Shown here one piece after another: positions 51,291-60,389 of a stretch of DNA of 64,000 nucleotides (the stretch's first letter is position 1; each line of letters opens with the position of its first letter). Location of the stretch: NCBI RefSeq assembly GCF_000428485.1, contig NZ_AUAA01000005.1, positions 1 through 64,000 of the forward strand, read 5' to 3'. This stretch comes from Epilithonimonas tenax DSM 16811 (GTDB lineage: Bacteria; Bacteroidota; Bacteroidia; Flavobacteriales; Weeksellaceae). The translations under genes were made by a program, and so were the position numbers. The notes beneath the pieces are model-generated. The model saw only the letters and a program-made list of their open reading frames with translations. It was not told the origin of the DNA and searched no databases.

Positions 51291-52325
51291 TTATATCACA
51301 CTCAAAAAAGCCATCGTGTCCACATCATCTGCGTAAGTATCCAAAGAGGGATTCTGCGTTTCTCCAAAACCAATAGAGTCTAGTCCTAATTCTGGTTTCG
51401 CCACAATGGCTTGGATTTCAGCTCTGTTATCTTGCACAAATTGTTTCGCATCTTCCAAGGTTTCATAACGGGAAAAATTAACTACAGATAATGGACTGAA
51501 CAGTTTTTCATCTTCTCTCAGCATTACAAAATTATTATCCCAGAAAAGGTCTTGATTTAAAAGATAAACGGCTCGGTTGTAATCGTAATTATTTGCGTAT
51601 TTGTTATGATTGATGATGTCTTTATAATGAATAAAATTCTCAAATAATCCATCCACTTTCATGTCATTTGGAATCAAAAGCTTGGTGACATTTCTACAGC
51701 CCAATCCAAAATATCTGAAAATATCATCTGCCAACAGCTGCAGTTCTTCTACGGTTTCATCACCTTTCAAAACAGCGATAGATGTTCTGTTTTTGCGGAT
51801 AATACTAAGGTGGTTTCTGAAGTAATATGCCAGATATCTTGCAGTGTTGTTGCTTCCTGTTGCGATCACAGCATCGAAGTTTTCCAGTCTTTCAACAACG
51901 TCATATTGGATTTCATTATTGGAGAACTCATTCCATACTTCTACCAAAAAAGGCAATACCAGTTTGTCCTTAGAAGATAATTTGATAACCGGGATATGAT
52001 TGCTCAAGACCACCGAGATGATGTCGTGGAAACCTACCATTGGGATGTTCCCGGCAAGGATCAGTCCTACTCTTTTTGGTGTTCTGGACAATTGGTATTT
52101 GGACAGCCAGTTTTCGATAGTTTGTTTCGTTAGAAGTCCCGCCCATTGTTTCAGGTTGTAAAGTTGATTCTCTTTGGTAAACCAAGGGTTTTCAATTTCG
52201 GAACGTCTGATGAGTGCGGAGAATTTCTCTTCCTTTTCATGATATTGCTCTTCTGTCTTGTCTAGGAATCCCTTGATGAAATGTCCTAATTTTTCGAGTC
52301 CCAAAATTTTGTTTTCGTTCAGCAT
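51291..52325 (-). CDS. Acyl-CoA reductase (LuxC-like)
   Basis: The start at 52325 (MLNENKIL) gives 344 residues; the longer frame to 52445 passes through the divergent ferredoxin gene. The protein matches acyl-CoA reductase (PF05893): '[20 protein letters not shown]', '[17 protein letters not shown]', '[17 protein letters not shown]', the GCRN segment holding the Cys of the aldehyde-dehydrogenase-type site. It would reduce a fatty acyl-CoA to the aldehyde. It is transcribed divergently from ferredoxin across a shared palindrome, which suggests an electron-linked partnership. Confidence 0.88.
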   Translation of the reverse strand: MLNENKILGLEKLGHFIKGFLDKTEEQYHEKEEKFSALIRRSEIENPWFTKENQLYNLKQWAGLLTKQTIENWLSKYQLSRTPKRVGLILAGNIPMVGFHDIISVVLSNHIPVIKLSSKDKLVLPFLVEVWNEFSNNEIQYDVVERLENFDAVIATGSNNTARYLAYYFRNHLSIIRKNRTSIAVLKGDETVEELQLLADDIFRYFGLGCRNVTKLLIPNDMKVDGLFENFIHYKDIINHNKYANNYDYNRAVYLLNQDLFWDNNFVMLREDEKLFSPLSVVNFSRYETLEDAKQFVQDNRAEIQAIVAKPELGLDSIGFGETQNPSLDTYADDVDTMAFLSVI

Positions 52326-52342
52326 AGCTGGCTTTTTTTTTG

Positions 52343-52360
52343 TAATTTTGCACAAAATTA
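52343..52360. promoter_or_regulatory. Palindromic divergent -7 boxes between acyl-CoA reductase and ferredoxin
   Basis: TAATTTTG-CA-CAAAATTA is a perfect 18-base palindrome. Each half is a TAnnTTTG -7 box, one for each divergent gene, at about 25-28 bases from the two start codons. No clear -33 TTG is found in either direction. Overlapping promoters or an operator are both possible. Confidence 0.5.
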
Positions 52361-52374
52361 AAAATAAAATAGCA

Positions 52375-52725
52375 ATGGCTATCAAGATAACTGATGAATG
52401 TATCAATTGTGGCGCGTGTGAACCGGAATGTCCCAATACCGCCATCTATGAAGGCGCTGTAGATTGGAAAGCATCGGAAGGAACCGATTTGAAAGGAATG
52501 GTGGTTCTCTCCTCCGGACTTTCTGTGAATGCAGATGCAGCGCAGCAACCGGTTGCAGACGATTATTACTTTATTGTTACAGACAAATGTACCGAGTGCA
52601 AAGGTTTCCACGAGGAGCCTCAGTGTGCCGCCGTATGTCCAGTTGACTGTTGCGTTCCGGATGAAGATAATGTAGAAACCGAAGAGCAACTTTTAGCTAA
52701 AAAAGCATTCCTTCACAACGAGTAG
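52375..52725 (+). CDS. 4Fe-4S dicluster ferredoxin (Allochromatium type)
   Basis: The start at 52375 ([11 protein letters not shown]) gives 116 residues. Two cluster motifs are visible: '[12 protein letters not shown]' and the C-terminal '[18 protein letters not shown]', with an insert between the Cys residues of the second as in 2[4Fe-4S] ferredoxins of the Allochromatium vinosum type. An acidic tail follows ('[10 protein letters not shown]'). It carries low-potential electrons and is a candidate partner of the divergent acyl-CoA reductase, though these normally use NADPH. Confidence 0.92.
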   Translation: MAIKITDECINCGACEPECPNTAIYEGAVDWKASEGTDLKGMVVLSSGLSVNADAAQQPVADDYYFIVTDKCTECKGFHEEPQCAAVCPVDCCVPDEDNVETEEQLLAKKAFLHNE

Positions 52726-52818
52726 CAATTGGCGAATAGCTTATAGCCGATAGCTTTGTTCCTTTAAGAAAGATATTAAATCTAATTTCTAAACTCTAAC
52801 ATCTAATTTCTATCAATA

Positions 52819-53874
52819 ATGAAAAAACATAATTTCAGCGCAGGTCCAAGCATTTTACCACAAGAGGTTTTTCAAAAATGTTCAGAAGCCATCTTAGATT
52901 TCAACGGTTCGGGATTATCACTTTTGGAAATCTCTCACAGAAGCAAAGATTTTGTAGCAGTAATGGACGAGGCTCGTGCTATCGTAAAAAGACTAATGAA
53001 TCTGGGCGATGATTATGAGGTGTTATACCTGCAAGGCGGTGCAAGTCTACAGTTTCTGATGGTGCCTTACAACTTGCTTTCTGCAGACGGAAAAGCAGCT
53101 TACACCAACACCGGAACTTGGGCAGCGGGAGCGATCAAAGAAGCTAAAATGATCGGCCATGTTGATGTAGTTGCTACTTCAAAAGAAGCCAATTACTCTT
53201 ACATTCCTAAGGCATACAAAGTAGGTTCAGAATATGATTATTTCCATTGCACGTCCAACAATACCATCTTTGGAACACAAATAAAAGAGTTTCCGAAAGT
53301 AGATACACTTTTGGTTTGTGATATGTCATCTGATATTTTCAGCAGAGAATTGGATTTTTCCCATTTTGATTTGATCTACGCTGGTGCTCAGAAAAATATG
53401 GGTCCTGCAGGCGCAACTTTGGTCGTAGTGAAAAAATCGATTCTTGGAAGAACAGGAAGAACCATTCCTACTTATCTGGATTATGCCATTCATATCGATA
53501 AAGAATCAATGTCAAATACGCCACCAGTCTTCGCCGTTTATGCATCTTATCTGACTTTGAAACATCTGGAAGAAAATGGCGGTATTGCGGCTGCAGAAGC
53601 TAGAAATAATGCTAAGGCCAAATTGCTGTATGACGAGATCGATAACAATCCACACTTCCAAGGTGTTTCTGCGGTAGAAGACCGTTCGTTTATGAATGTG
53701 ACTTTCACTTTGACAGATGAATCCAAACAAGAAGCTTTTGATGCAGCCTGGAAAGCTGCAGGAATCAGCGGACTGAATGGCCACAGAAGTGTTGGTGGAT
53801 ACAGAGCCAGTATCTACAACGCAATGCCTATCGAAAGCGTACAGGTTTTGGTAGATGTGATGAGAAGCATCTGA
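52819..53874 (+). CDS. serC: Phosphoserine aminotransferase
   Basis: The 351-residue protein matches SerC: 'KHNFSAGPSILPQEVFQKCS' at the start, 'LYLQGGASLQFLMVPYNL', and the PLP Lys in 'IYAGAQKNMGPAG'. It makes phosphoserine from phosphohydroxypyruvate using glutamate. Followed by a terminator and then serA 158 bases later on the same strand, consistent with a serine-synthesis cluster. Length normal. Confidence 0.95.
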   Translation: MKKHNFSAGPSILPQEVFQKCSEAILDFNGSGLSLLEISHRSKDFVAVMDEARAIVKRLMNLGDDYEVLYLQGGASLQFLMVPYNLLSADGKAAYTNTGTWAAGAIKEAKMIGHVDVVATSKEANYSYIPKAYKVGSEYDYFHCTSNNTIFGTQIKEFPKVDTLLVCDMSSDIFSRELDFSHFDLIYAGAQKNMGPAGATLVVVKKSILGRTGRTIPTYLDYAIHIDKESMSNTPPVFAVYASYLTLKHLEENGGIAAAEARNNAKAKLLYDEIDNNPHFQGVSAVEDRSFMNVTFTLTDESKQEAFDAAWKAAGISGLNGHRSVGGYRASIYNAMPIESVQVLVDVMRSI

Positions 53875-53895
53875 TATCATTGCAATAAAAAATAG

Positions 53896-53927
53896 AAACG
53901 TCTTCAATTGGTTTGAGGACGTTTTTT
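53896..53927 (+). terminator. Hairpin terminator between serC and serA
   Basis: AAACGTCTTCAA (53896-53907) with TTGAGGACGTTT (53913-53924), one G-U pair, then a T run. It indicates that serA has its own promoter or relies on read-through. Confidence 0.7.
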
Positions 53928-54032
53928 GTTAAATGAATGTTAATTTGGGAAAATATCGTATCTTAGCACACCTTGAAATTTAACTCAAATATTCCAAGGA
54001 AACTTAATTATAAAAGCATTTTTGAATAAAAC

Positions 54033-54989
54033 ATGATTGTATTAGCCAATGATGGGATCTCAAAATCGGGGATTCAACTTTTGAAAGAAGCCGGTATTAC
54101 GGTTTTGGAAAGCCGTGTTTCGCCGGAACATCTCAGCAAGTTCATCAATGAAAATAATGTGGATGTTCTTCTTGTAAGAAGCGCGACACAGGTAAGACGA
54201 GATTTGATCGATGAATGCCCAGGTCTTAAAATTATTGGGCGTGGCGGTATCGGGATGGACAATATTGATGTAGAGTATGCCATAGACAAAGGCCTTTATA
54301 TTATCAACACACCCAATGCGTCGTGCAAATCTGTCGCGGAATTGGTTTTTGCCCACTTCTTTTCGTTAGCCAGGTTTCTGCATGAGAGCAATCGGATTAT
54401 GCCACTTGAAGGTGAAACCCATTTTAATGCGCTCAAAAAATCATTTCAGAATGCGAGCGAACTTGCTGGTAAAACACTTGGCGTCATCGGAATGGGAAAT
54501 ATAGGATTGGAAGTCATTAGGATTGGTATTTCTTTGGGGATGAAAATCTTAGCATACAACAGAACGCCGAAAACTAAGAATGTAGAAATCGGTTTCTTCG
54601 ATGGACAATCTGTGAGTTTCGAAATAAAATCAGTAACTTTAAATGAAGTTTTAGAAAACGCTGACTTTATAAGCCTTAATACAGGTAAAACCGATGATTA
54701 CATCATCGATACCAATGAGTTTGCCATGATGAAAGATGGTGTTTTTATCGTCAATACAGCGAGAGGCGGCGTGATCAATGAAGTGTCTATGATTGATGCG
54801 ATCGAAGATGGAAAACTAGCGGGAGCAGCTCTGGATGTGTTTGAGAAAGAACCAACTCCTGAGGTAGAAATCCTTATGAATGCAGGGATGTCACTTTCCC
54901 CGCACGTAGGCGGCAATACAATAGACGCTCAAAATAGAATTGGAGAAGAACTCGCAATACAAATTATTAAATTGAAAGATCAAATATAA
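54033..54989 (+). CDS. serA: D-2-hydroxyacid dehydrogenase, phosphoglycerate dehydrogenase-like
   Basis: The 318-residue protein is a D-isomer 2-hydroxyacid dehydrogenase: 'ATQVRRDLIDECPGLKIIGR', NAD motif 'TLGVIGMGNIGLEVIRIG', 'NTARGGVINEVSMIDAIEDG' and the His-Glu pair 'SPHVGGNT'. Position next to serC, and the 'IGRGGIGMDNID' segment, make phosphoglycerate dehydrogenase the likely activity. It lacks the C-terminal ACT regulatory domain of E. coli SerA, so serine feedback by that domain is absent. The next gene starts one base later. Confidence 0.9.
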   Translation: MIVLANDGISKSGIQLLKEAGITVLESRVSPEHLSKFINENNVDVLLVRSATQVRRDLIDECPGLKIIGRGGIGMDNIDVEYAIDKGLYIINTPNASCKSVAELVFAHFFSLARFLHESNRIMPLEGETHFNALKKSFQNASELAGKTLGVIGMGNIGLEVIRIGISLGMKILAYNRTPKTKNVEIGFFDGQSVSFEIKSVTLNEVLENADFISLNTGKTDDYIIDTNEFAMMKDGVFIVNTARGGVINEVSMIDAIEDGKLAGAALDVFEKEPTPEVEILMNAGMSLSPHVGGNTIDAQNRIGEELAIQIIKLKDQI

Positions 54990-56231
54990 ATGCCAGTATT
55001 TAAACCATTTAAAGGAATTAGACCTAACCACGATTTTGTAGATATTTTCCCGACTTATTCTTTGGATAATTTTTCGCAGGAAGAGATCAACAAAAAATCT
55101 CAGCAGGAGAACTCCTATATTCAGATGATAAAACCTGCTGTTGTCAGCAAATCCAAAGATATAGACAGGAACTTCAGAAAGATCAGATCTAACTACGAGG
55201 AACTATTGGAGGAGAAAAAGCTGACGCAGGATGACTCTTCTTACTATCTGTATGAGCAGACTTTGCCAGGCAAAAGTACTTTTAGAGGTCTTTTGGGGCT
55301 TGTAAGCGTAGATGATTTCTGGGATGGAAAAATAAAAAAACATGAGTCTACTATCACAGAGCGCAGAATGAAAATGGCGCATTACCTGGAGAAAGTTAAT
55401 ATCCAGGCGGAACCTGTTTTGCTGACTTACCATTCCAATTCTAAAGTAGAATTGCTAATGACGCACGAGCAAAAGAATGTGCCCATTATTAATTATAAAG
55501 ATGAAAAAGGCGTCAAACATAAGATCTGGAGAATCGATAACAGACTGAAACTGCAGCAGTTCAAAGAGGTTCTGGATCCTATTGATTCTTTTTATATTGC
55601 AGACGGACACCACAGGATTGGATCTGTTGCAGAATATGCCAAAAAACAGAGAGACAAATACAAAAGATCACACGGGACAGAGCATTACAACTTTGTTTAC
55701 AGTTTTATCGTCTCCAACCAGTCTATCAAAATCAATGATTACAACCGCCTTCTGAACGATCTTAATGGTTTATCAAACGACGAAATCCTTGAGAAACTGA
55801 AAGAAGATTTCCAGATTCATGATAAAGGAACAGCGCCTTATTTTCCGTCGCAGAAATTCCATATCAGTATGTATCTCGATGGCAGGTTTTACAGTCTGCA
55901 TGTCAAGCATGACATCAGAGAATTGCAGAAAAATGAAAATGATCTGGATCATCACTTGGTAGATAAGTATATTTTTGAGAAGATCTTTGGAATAGAGAAT
56001 GCCAAACATACAGACAAGATCACCTATCTGAAAGGGACTTCTGATACGGAAGGGATTGCAACAATTAAGGACAAAGTAGATAGCGGAGAATATAAAGTGG
56101 GTTTTGGAATCTACCCTATCAGCTTCAATGATTTGCTCAAAATCTCAGACAAAGAAATCAAAATGCCGCCAAAATGTACGCTGATAGAGCCAAAGCTGAT
56201 CACTGCATTAATTATGTATGATATGAAATAG
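54990..56231 (+). CDS. DUF1015 family protein
   Basis: The 413-residue protein matches DUF1015, a family frequently found with serA and serC. Visible blocks are 'VFKPFKGIRPNHDFVDIFPT', 'FRGLLGLVSVDDFWDGKIKK', 'YIADGHHRIGSVAEYAKKQ' (conserved A-D-G-H-H-R motif) and 'GFGIYPISFNDLLKISDKE'. The A-D-G-H-H-R motif is the hallmark of the family. The gene begins one base after serA, so it is coupled. Its role in serine metabolism is inferred from neighbourhood. I do not know its reaction with certainty. Confidence 0.92.
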   Translation: MPVFKPFKGIRPNHDFVDIFPTYSLDNFSQEEINKKSQQENSYIQMIKPAVVSKSKDIDRNFRKIRSNYEELLEEKKLTQDDSSYYLYEQTLPGKSTFRGLLGLVSVDDFWDGKIKKHESTITERRMKMAHYLEKVNIQAEPVLLTYHSNSKVELLMTHEQKNVPIINYKDEKGVKHKIWRIDNRLKLQQFKEVLDPIDSFYIADGHHRIGSVAEYAKKQRDKYKRSHGTEHYNFVYSFIVSNQSIKINDYNRLLNDLNGLSNDEILEKLKEDFQIHDKGTAPYFPSQKFHISMYLDGRFYSLHVKHDIRELQKNENDLDHHLVDKYIFEKIFGIENAKHTDKITYLKGTSDTEGIATIKDKVDSGEYKVGFGIYPISFNDLLKISDKEIKMPPKCTLIEPKLITALIMYDMK

Positions 56232-56250
56232 AATCATCTACGAGCTACAA

Positions 56251-56287
56251 AAGAGGGACGTCAGTTAACATAGACGCCCCTTTTTTA
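56251..56287 (+). terminator. Hairpin terminator of the serA-DUF1015 unit
   Basis: AAGAGGGACGTC (56251-56262) can pair with GACGCCCCTTTT (56273-56284) imperfectly, followed by a T run. It lies just after the DUF1015 stop. Confidence 0.6.
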
Positions 56288-56484
56288 TTTTACTAAAATC
56301 ACACCAGATTTGCAATATAATTCTAGATTATTTATTCATAACTAGTTACGTCTCATCTCTTGGCGTTAACTTGTCGTGCAAATAAGGATAGAAAAAAGAT
56401 TTTAATTCATATCTTTACAAAATTAAAATAAGTATATTTTTACTTTGGACTCACAAAGAATACCATCAAATAATTAATAACCAA

Positions 56485-58689
56485 ATGTATCCAAAGGAAT
56501 ATATCAATTGCGACCAGGAGCCGATCCATATCTGTGGAGAAGTTCAGAAATACGGCTATTTGTTAGGAACAAAAGATTCGAAAATCTCTTTCTACAGTGA
56601 GAATATTATCGATTTTTTTTCGCAGGATCCCAATCAACTTATTGGAAAAGAAATCACCGTTTTGTTTGATGAGTTGAAGCTTGATATCAATTGGGATAAT
56701 GTTTCCGATAACCACGAGCTTGCCATACAGCACATTACTTTTAAAGAAGAAGAATACACGCTTTCTATCCACACGAATCATTGTTTTACATTTTACGAGG
56801 TAGAAAAAGTATTACCCAATCATAAGATCAATCAGGAGTACAAAGCCATCCAGAATATTCTGAAAATGTCCAATGACGATAACGTCTGGAAAATATTACT
56901 GAAAGAAGTCCAAAATATTATTGATTTTGACCGCGCGATGATCTACCAGTTTCTGTACGATGGTAGCGGCGAAGTGGTAGAAGAATCGGTAAAACCTGGC
57001 TTGGACAGTTACCTGCATCTGCACTATCCGGAATCGGACATTCCTGCCCAGGCAAGAGCCCTTTATCTGAAAAATACCGTGAGGATTACATCGCACGTTT
57101 CCGGTGAGACCTATCCTATTTTTGGAGTCCAGAAAGAAAAAATAGATCTTACTTACAGCATGACAAGGTCTTCTTCTCCTGTTCACCGTCAATATCTTAA
57201 AAATGCTGGTGTAGAATCCAGTTTCAGTGCATCCATCATTGTCAACGGAAAACTATGGGGAATGGTAGCTTGTCAAAACGCCGAGCCCAAACATCTTGAT
57301 CTCCAATCCAGGCTACTGGTAGAGACGCTGACGAAAACTTCTGCCAATGCTTTTGCATCTTATCGATCTTTGCAGACCTTGGAAGATTACCAGAGAATTA
57401 ATCTGAATAACATCGCTGTACGCTACAACCTCACAAATGAAGAAAACTTTGGGAAAGCACTGGAAAATAGTATAGAAGAGATTATGAATGCTTGCTCTGC
57501 TGACGGAATGATCATTAAAATTAATAATGAAATCATCACCCATGGCATTGTTCCAAAGTATTCTGATATTGATAAAATAATCACTTGGAGCAAAGTGAAC
57601 AACGATGATTTTGAAGAGAACATTTTTATATCCAACACATTTTGTCAAACCATAGATCTTGACTTAGAGGATTCTTATCGAAGTTGTGGTATCATCATTA
57701 GTGTATTGGGGAATAACACTTCGGACATGCTGATATGGCTAAGGAAAGAACAAGGCCAAAAGATCAAATGGGCAGGAAATCCAGAAAAAGAAACGGTTTC
57801 CGAAATCAAAGACGGTGTAGAGATCATCAAATTCTCGCCCAGAAAATCCTTTGAAGTCTGGAAAGAATATGTGAAAAATACAGCGCTCCCTTGGAAAACC
57901 AAAGAAATAGAATCTGCAAAATGGATCACTTCAATCATCCTGAAAGCGTCTCATTCCAAATCTTCTCATATCTCTGACCTTAATGCCCAACTGAAAGAGC
58001 TGAATGAAGAATTGGATGCGTTTTCCTACACCATCTCGCACGATCTTAATACACCACTGACGGTTATCAAACTCAATGCGCAGCTGATGAAAAGAATGCA
58101 GCAGCCTGATGAGAAGACTCAAAAATTTTTGAACACCATCATTACGCAGGTAGATGCTATGAGCGATATGATCAAGAATGTTTTGGAACTGAGTAAAATC
58201 AAAAAATCAGAAATCGAACTCAAAAATATTGAAGTTGATGATTTGATTAATAAACTGGCAGAAGATTCTAAAATCAGTTTTGACTCTCCTCATACAGAGG
58301 TTATTATAGAAAATACACCGGAAGTTTTAGGCGATCCAACAATGGTTTACCAGGTGTTTGGAAACGTCATCGGGAATGCAATCAAATATTCTTCGAAGTC
58401 TTCTAAGCCGAGAGTCAAAATCATTGGGGAAGTGTACGAAAGTGCTGTCACCTACAAAATAACAGACAACGGAATTGGAATAGATAAGCAGGACGCTGGG
58501 AAAATGTTTAAGATCTTCAGCAGAATGAGTAATGCAAAAGCCTTCCACGGCAATGGTGTGGGCCTCAGTATTGTTCAGCATCTGATGGAGAAAATGGGTG
58601 GCGAGATCACGTACGAAAGTGAAAATGGAATAGGAACTACTTTTATTTTAAAATTTCAAAAACCGGATTATGATTTCAGCATATCTTAA
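56485..58689 (+). CDS. bphP: Bacteriophytochrome sensor histidine kinase
   Basis: The 734-residue protein has the phytochrome layout: PAS_2 with the biliverdin-binding Cys9 ('YINCDQEPIHICGEV'), GAF (about 120-300) with 'PESDIP' (Asp185), 'ARALY', R228 and H234 in 'TRSSSPVH', PHY (300-490), HisKA with H519 in 'SYTISHDLNTPL' and a HATPase domain ('DNGIGIDKQDAGKMF', 'FHGNGVGLSIVQHLM'). It senses red/far-red light through biliverdin. The residue after 'VAC', usually His in the 'ACHH' motif, is Gln264. No response regulator is adjacent. The end overlaps the heme oxygenase gene by 20 bases. Confidence 0.95.
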   Translation: MYPKEYINCDQEPIHICGEVQKYGYLLGTKDSKISFYSENIIDFFSQDPNQLIGKEITVLFDELKLDINWDNVSDNHELAIQHITFKEEEYTLSIHTNHCFTFYEVEKVLPNHKINQEYKAIQNILKMSNDDNVWKILLKEVQNIIDFDRAMIYQFLYDGSGEVVEESVKPGLDSYLHLHYPESDIPAQARALYLKNTVRITSHVSGETYPIFGVQKEKIDLTYSMTRSSSPVHRQYLKNAGVESSFSASIIVNGKLWGMVACQNAEPKHLDLQSRLLVETLTKTSANAFASYRSLQTLEDYQRINLNNIAVRYNLTNEENFGKALENSIEEIMNACSADGMIIKINNEIITHGIVPKYSDIDKIITWSKVNNDDFEENIFISNTFCQTIDLDLEDSYRSCGIIISVLGNNTSDMLIWLRKEQGQKIKWAGNPEKETVSEIKDGVEIIKFSPRKSFEVWKEYVKNTALPWKTKEIESAKWITSIILKASHSKSSHISDLNAQLKELNEELDAFSYTISHDLNTPLTVIKLNAQLMKRMQQPDEKTQKFLNTIITQVDAMSDMIKNVLELSKIKKSEIELKNIEVDDLINKLAEDSKISFDSPHTEVIIENTPEVLGDPTMVYQVFGNVIGNAIKYSSKSSKPRVKIIGEVYESAVTYKITDNGIGIDKQDAGKMFKIFSRMSNAKAFHGNGVGLSIVQHLMEKMGGEITYESENGIGTTFILKFQKPDYDFSIS

Positions 58690-59239
58690 AGAGCAAACAA
58701 GGCAACACCACGACGAAACGGAGGACAATCTGCAGTCTAAAAAGATATTCGACAAGTCTTACACACTTGATGATTATAAAAAATTACTGCTTTACAATTA
58801 CAAACTGATCAACCAATACGAACCGCAGATCGCAGAAAAGCTTAAAGATCACACAGATCTTAAACTTGATCTGAGAAGTAAAATAGAGGCTTTAAAGATT
58901 GATCTTGAGAATCTAAACATCGCTATCGAAACTGAAAATCCTATTAGTAATCTGGAAAACGAAGCAGAAGCGTTCGGTGCATTGTACGTGATGGAAGGCT
59001 CTACGCTTGGTGGAAATGTGATCGCAAAACAACTGAAAAAAAATCCTGAGTTTGAGAATGTAGAATTCAACTATTTCAGTATGTATGGTGAGAACACAGG
59101 ACCATATTGGCAGGAATTCAAATCGATTATTGATGAGCAGATTACCGAAGAACAGTATGAAGATTGTGTAAACGGTGCGAAGAAAGCGTATCAATTATTG
59201 TCATCACTAGTGATTACCAAAAAAGGAGCGAAAAACTAA
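58670..59239 (+). CDS. bphO: Biliverdin-producing heme oxygenase
   Basis: The 189-residue protein matches the bacterial heme oxygenase (BphO) family. The heme-ligand His is H14 in 'EQTRQHHDETE', and the distal helix has 'EAFGALYVMEGSTLGGNVIA'. It cleaves heme to biliverdin, the chromophore of the preceding phytochrome. The start codon lies inside bphP (20-base overlap), so translation is coupled and the two are one operon, with the oxygenase second. It ends in a strong hairpin. Confidence 0.93.
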   Translation: MISAYLKEQTRQHHDETEDNLQSKKIFDKSYTLDDYKKLLLYNYKLINQYEPQIAEKLKDHTDLKLDLRSKIEALKIDLENLNIAIETENPISNLENEAEAFGALYVMEGSTLGGNVIAKQLKKNPEFENVEFNYFSMYGENTGPYWQEFKSIIDEQITEEQYEDCVNGAKKAYQLLSSLVITKKGAKN

Positions 59240-59255
59240 TTTCACTCCTTTTTTT
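59219..59255. terminator. Hairpin terminator between bphO and the PPIase gene
   Basis: AAAAAGGAGCGAAA (59220-59233) with TTTCACTCCTTTTT (59240-59253), one internal mismatch, then T run. It spans the bphO stop codon and can work for both converging units. Confidence 0.7.
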
Positions 59256-59274
59256 ATGGTTAAATCTGAAAAGA

Positions 59275-60372
59275 TTATTTCTCTATTTTAACAAGCTCAA
59301 CATCGAAAACCAACCAAGAGTTTGGAGGAATCACACCGCCTGCGCCTCTTTCTCCGTAGCCTAATGCTGGTGGAATAAGCAATGTCGCAGCTTCTCCTTC
59401 TTTAAGAAGCAAGATCCCTTCATCCCATCCTTTGATCACTTGACCCACGCCAATTGGAATGTCAATGGGTGCATTTCTTTTGAAAGAGTTATCAAACTCT
59501 TCCCCGTTGATCAGCTTTCCTGCATAATGCACAGCGACTGTTTGTCCGGGTGTTGGATTAGCGCCTGTTGTAGTTTTTGTAATTTTGTAGTACAAACCAG
59601 ATTCCGTAGACTGCATACCTGCTTTCATTTCATTGACCAATTTCTCTTGGTTCGCCGCAAATTCTGCCAATTTCTTAGCTTTTTCTGCTTCAGCTTTTGC
59701 TAAGTATGCTTTGTTATTTTCTTCGATTTTTGCTTTACCTTCTGCGAAGATTTTTGCGGCATCATAGTGTTTATACGCGTCACCTTTAGCGAAAACTGCT
59801 ACTTTTGTCAAGACGATATCAGTTTTTGGTTTGTCCTGAGGTCCTTTTTCCACATTAGCGATAGAATCGATGGTTGCTTCTCCTCCTACTACCTTCCCGA
59901 AGATCGTATGTTTCCCATCCAACCAAGGTGTTGCGATCTCTGTAATGAAGAACTGAGAACCATTGGTATTAGGTCCGGAGTTAGCCATAGAAAGGATTCC
60001 TTTTCCTGTGTGTTGAAGATCATTTCTCTCATCACCGAATTTATATCCAGGGTCTCCCATTCCTGTTCCTTGTGGATCGCCACCTTGGATCATAAAATCT
60101 TTGATCACTCTGTGAAAGATGGTTCCATCGTAGAAAGGCTCGCCTTTTTTCTTTGCTTTGTTCTCGATCTTACCTTCTGCAAGACCTACGAAATTGGCCA
60201 CTGTTACCGGAGATTTTTCATCTTCGAATTTAACCAAAATCTCTCCTTTGCTTGTTACAAAATTTCCATAAAGTCCGTCTGGCAGACCTTTATAAACTTC
60301 TTTGTCTATTTCCAATGTTTTACAATTTAATAGTGTTAATAATGTTATAGAAAGTGCTATAATTTTTTTCAT
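59275..60372 (-). CDS. Cyclophilin-FKBP fusion, lipoprotein
   Basis: The 365-residue protein has a lipoprotein signal with lipobox 'LTLLNC' (Cys17). Residues 30-205 are a cyclophilin-type peptidyl-prolyl isomerase ('FHRVIKDFMIQGGDPQGTG', 'MANSGPNTNGSQFFITE', 'LDGKHTIFGKVV'), residues 215-260 a charged helical linker, and residues 265-365 an FKBP domain ('VAVHYAGKLINGEEFDNSF', 'PPALGYGERGAGGVIPP'). Combining the two unrelated PPIase folds in one lipoprotein suggests an envelope protein-folding role. It is followed after 17 bases by gldI on its upstream side. Confidence 0.93.
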   Translation of the reverse strand: MKKIIALSITLLTLLNCKTLEIDKEVYKGLPDGLYGNFVTSKGEILVKFEDEKSPVTVANFVGLAEGKIENKAKKKGEPFYDGTIFHRVIKDFMIQGGDPQGTGMGDPGYKFGDERNDLQHTGKGILSMANSGPNTNGSQFFITEIATPWLDGKHTIFGKVVGGEATIDSIANVEKGPQDKPKTDIVLTKVAVFAKGDAYKHYDAAKIFAEGKAKIEENNKAYLAKAEAEKAKKLAEFAANQEKLVNEMKAGMQSTESGLYYKITKTTTGANPTPGQTVAVHYAGKLINGEEFDNSFKRNAPIDIPIGVGQVIKGWDEGILLLKEGEAATLLIPPALGYGERGAGGVIPPNSWLVFDVELVKIEK

Positions 60373-60389
60373 TTTATAATAATAGTTTT

